DNA of 6,449 nucleotides, taken from assembly GCA_900551535.1 (NCBI GenBank), contig URWJ01000083.1, positions 1-6,449 of the forward strand, given 5' to 3'. The translations under genes and the position numbers were made by a program. Positions 5,665 through 6,449 of the stretch are shown here, in pieces. Position 1 is the stretch's first letter; every line of letters begins with the position of its first letter. A model generated the notes under the pieces. The model worked only from the letters and a program-made list of their open reading frames with translations. It did not search any database and had not been told where the DNA came from. The stretch is from an uncultured Granulicatella sp. Lineage in GTDB: Bacteria; Bacillota; Bacilli; Lactobacillales; Aerococcaceae.

Positions 5665-6449
5665 CTTGAAGCAAGCAATGATGATTATTTACAGTCTAAA
5701 TACATGATGATTAAAACGAATTCTTTGTTACTAGCACCAATTATCAATTTGTTGTTTGCCCTTGCAACTGCTTTAGTTCTTAGTTTTTTTGGCTTTGATG
5801 CGTTAAATTCTCCTGTTGAAGTTGGGCTGATTTATGCCTTTATTTCATACGTTCAACAATTTTTTAATCCTATGACTAACATGATGGATTTTTTAAGTAC
5901 TTTTCAAGACGGTGTAGTTGCTGGAAGCCGTATTATCACAATATTAGACCATGAAGAGTTAGTACCTCAACAAAACCCAGGGGCTAATGCTAAAGTAACG
6001 GATGCAAAAATTGAATTTAGAAATGTTACTTTTTCTTATGATGGGAAACAAAACGTCTTAAACGATATTAGTTTTATTGCTAATCCAGGTGAAACAGTGG
6101 CTTTAGTTGGTCATACCGGTAGTGGTAAAAGTTCGATTATTAATGTTTTAATGCGTTTTTATGAGTTTTATGATGGACAAATTTTAATAGATGATAGTGA
6201 TATCAAAGACTATTCCATGGAAGAATTACGAGAAAAAATGGGCTTAGTTCTTCAAGATGCTTTCATGTTTTATGGAGATATCGCAAGTAATATTCGACTT
6301 TTAAATCAAAATATAACAGATGAACAAATAATAAATGCAGCTAAATTTGTTCAAGCAGATAAATTTATCAATACATTACCTAACACTTACCACGCCAGAG
6401 TTCTAGAAGGTGGTTCTAGTTTTTCAAGTGGACAAAGGCAATTAATTTC
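4159..6449 (+). CDS. Chimeric ORF: Bce-type permease (copy 2) fused in frame to ABC exporter C-terminus, open at window end
   Basis: The frame starts at ATG 4159 after AGAGGTGA (4146-4153) and has no stop through 6449 (763 complete codons). Residues 1 to about 504 are a BceB-type permease aligning without gaps over its first 300 or so residues to the permease at 1260-3230: helices 1-7, then most of the extracellular domain, to the conserved 'AYANV' (498-502; 'AYKNV' in copy 1). Helices 8-10 are missing. From about residue 505 the sequence is an ABC exporter half-transporter: helices at about 516-545 and 552-579, A-loop Tyr627, Walker A GHTGSGKSS (651-659), Q-loop Gln699 and signature FSSGQ (755-759). 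The window ends before Walker B. I regard this as a broken permease joined to an unrelated gene rather than a working protein; whether the join is biological or an assembly error cannot be settled here. Confidence 0.85.
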   Translation, partial: MFKLIFSMATSNLKKNHSLYLPYALTTIMVTMILYITHALSAMPELSTLRGGGAIAQTLGFGVIVVQLVALLTILYANAFVTKNRLKEYGLYSILGLDRKNIQLLSFIELLLFSVVSVGLGVVLGIVFHRFSFAVLFKLIRIPIGIEYSMQLGSIGFVLISMAFIFGVVFFLNATKMYMSRPLEMLSEKKKGETKGRFILLRALIGAVLLGGAYYMSQTIEAPVAALYSFFVAVLLVVLATYILFDAGSIALLSLLQKNKRLFYQPTNFISISNLKFRMRKNAAGLASICILSTMVLVTLATTVALQTGTADLLKKSYPTDYSATAFVEDTSTIPQLSEQISKMKAKSKGTVTNEMNYLSVLRAAKSMEGGVDIEGVYPGDSPAAFITFLSAKDYNRIFGTNFQLGDNEAVLGLVKGADKNVSAIRVNGQLTLQVKEMMDSTGFKEKLPQLPYVADNVYVAIVKDPTKMIDSKLGRGMYYALWNTSTDTSAKTEEFEAYANVLEASNDDYLQSKYMMIKTNSLLLAPIINLLFALATALVLSFFGFDALNSPVEVGLIYAFISYVQQFFNPMTNMMDFLSTFQDGVVAGSRIITILDHEELVPQQNPGANAKVTDAKIEFRNVTFSYDGKQNVLNDISFIANPGETVALVGHTGSGKSSIINVLMRFYEFYDGQILIDDSDIKDYSMEELREKMGLVLQDAFMFYGDIASNIRLLNQNITDEQIINAAKFVQADKFINTLPNTYHARVLEGGSSFSSGQRQLI
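5665..5703 (+). other. Junction between permease and ABC exporter sequence
   Basis: Upstream of about 5664 the protein still follows the first permease (EFEAYANV against EWAAYKNV). By 5704 it is clearly exporter helix 5 (MMIKTNSLLLAP). The residues between, LEASNDDYLQSKY, probably belong mostly to the exporter's preceding cytoplasmic helix, placing the break near 5665-5680. The frame is kept. No insertion sequence, direct repeat or inverted repeat is visible at the join. Confidence 0.75.
5677..6449 (+). other. ABC exporter half-transporter fragment (LmrD/YheH-like multidrug family)
   Basis: This segment encodes the last two transmembrane helices and about 180 residues of the nucleotide-binding domain of an ABC exporter. 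The first four helices are absent on the left and Walker B and the H-loop lie beyond the right edge. Visible motifs are A-loop Tyr in VTFSYDG, Walker A GHTGSGKSS, Q-loop LVLQD and signature FSSGQRQL. FSSGQ in place of LSGGQ is, from memory, typical of one subunit of heterodimeric multidrug exporters such as LmrCD or YheIH. The segment is visibly more AT-rich than the permease before it: 16 G or C in 6001-6060 against 28 in 5041-5100. It has no start codon and ribosome binding site of its own that I trust, so as displayed it is expressed only as part of the hybrid frame. Confidence 0.85.

Noticed and set aside
5620..5720. Insertion sequence or site-specific recombination at the junction
   Set aside because: No terminal inverted repeats, target duplication or transposase sequence is visible around the join.

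Overview
The window reads as DNA from a low-GC Gram-positive bacterium (Bacillota). A Lactobacillales member, for example a Carnobacteriaceae-like organism, is my best guess. This rests on gene types, strong AGAGGTGA-type ribosome binding sites and a T-box leader. No marker gene fixes the species.

Layout. Positions 1-254 hold a minus-strand promoter and most of a T-box riboswitch, whose controlled gene lies off the left edge. Positions 255-431 hold no gene, only an interrupted hairpin. From 432 rightward everything is on the plus strand. First comes a perfect inverted repeat lying over a promoter. Next is a complete Bce-type ABC transporter pair, ATPase 500-1267 and permease 1260-3230, overlapping by 8 bases and closed by a terminator at about 3245-3276. 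A second, paralogous pair follows, preceded by a BceR-like box (TGACA-N4-TGTAA) and its own promoter: ATPase 3399-4166, then a permease starting at 4159. The two ATPases differ at 17 of 255 residues by my count.

The second permease does not finish as a permease. At about 5665-5700 the reading frame passes, without a stop or frameshift, into the C-terminal part of an ABC exporter half-transporter (last two membrane helices plus nucleotide-binding domain). It stays open to the end of the window. Base composition drops sharply at the same place and the predicted membrane topology of the hybrid does not work. I therefore favour a chimeric join (assembly artefact, or less likely a real recombination/deletion) over a functional fusion.

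Function. BceAB-type transporters normally protect the cell envelope from peptide antibiotics that act on lipid II-cycle intermediates, and often act as the sensor for a partner histidine kinase. No two-component system is visible here. The two pairs have nearly identical ATPases and similar membrane helices, but strongly different extracellular domains and different upstream control sites. This suggests duplication followed by divergence in ligand range and regulation.
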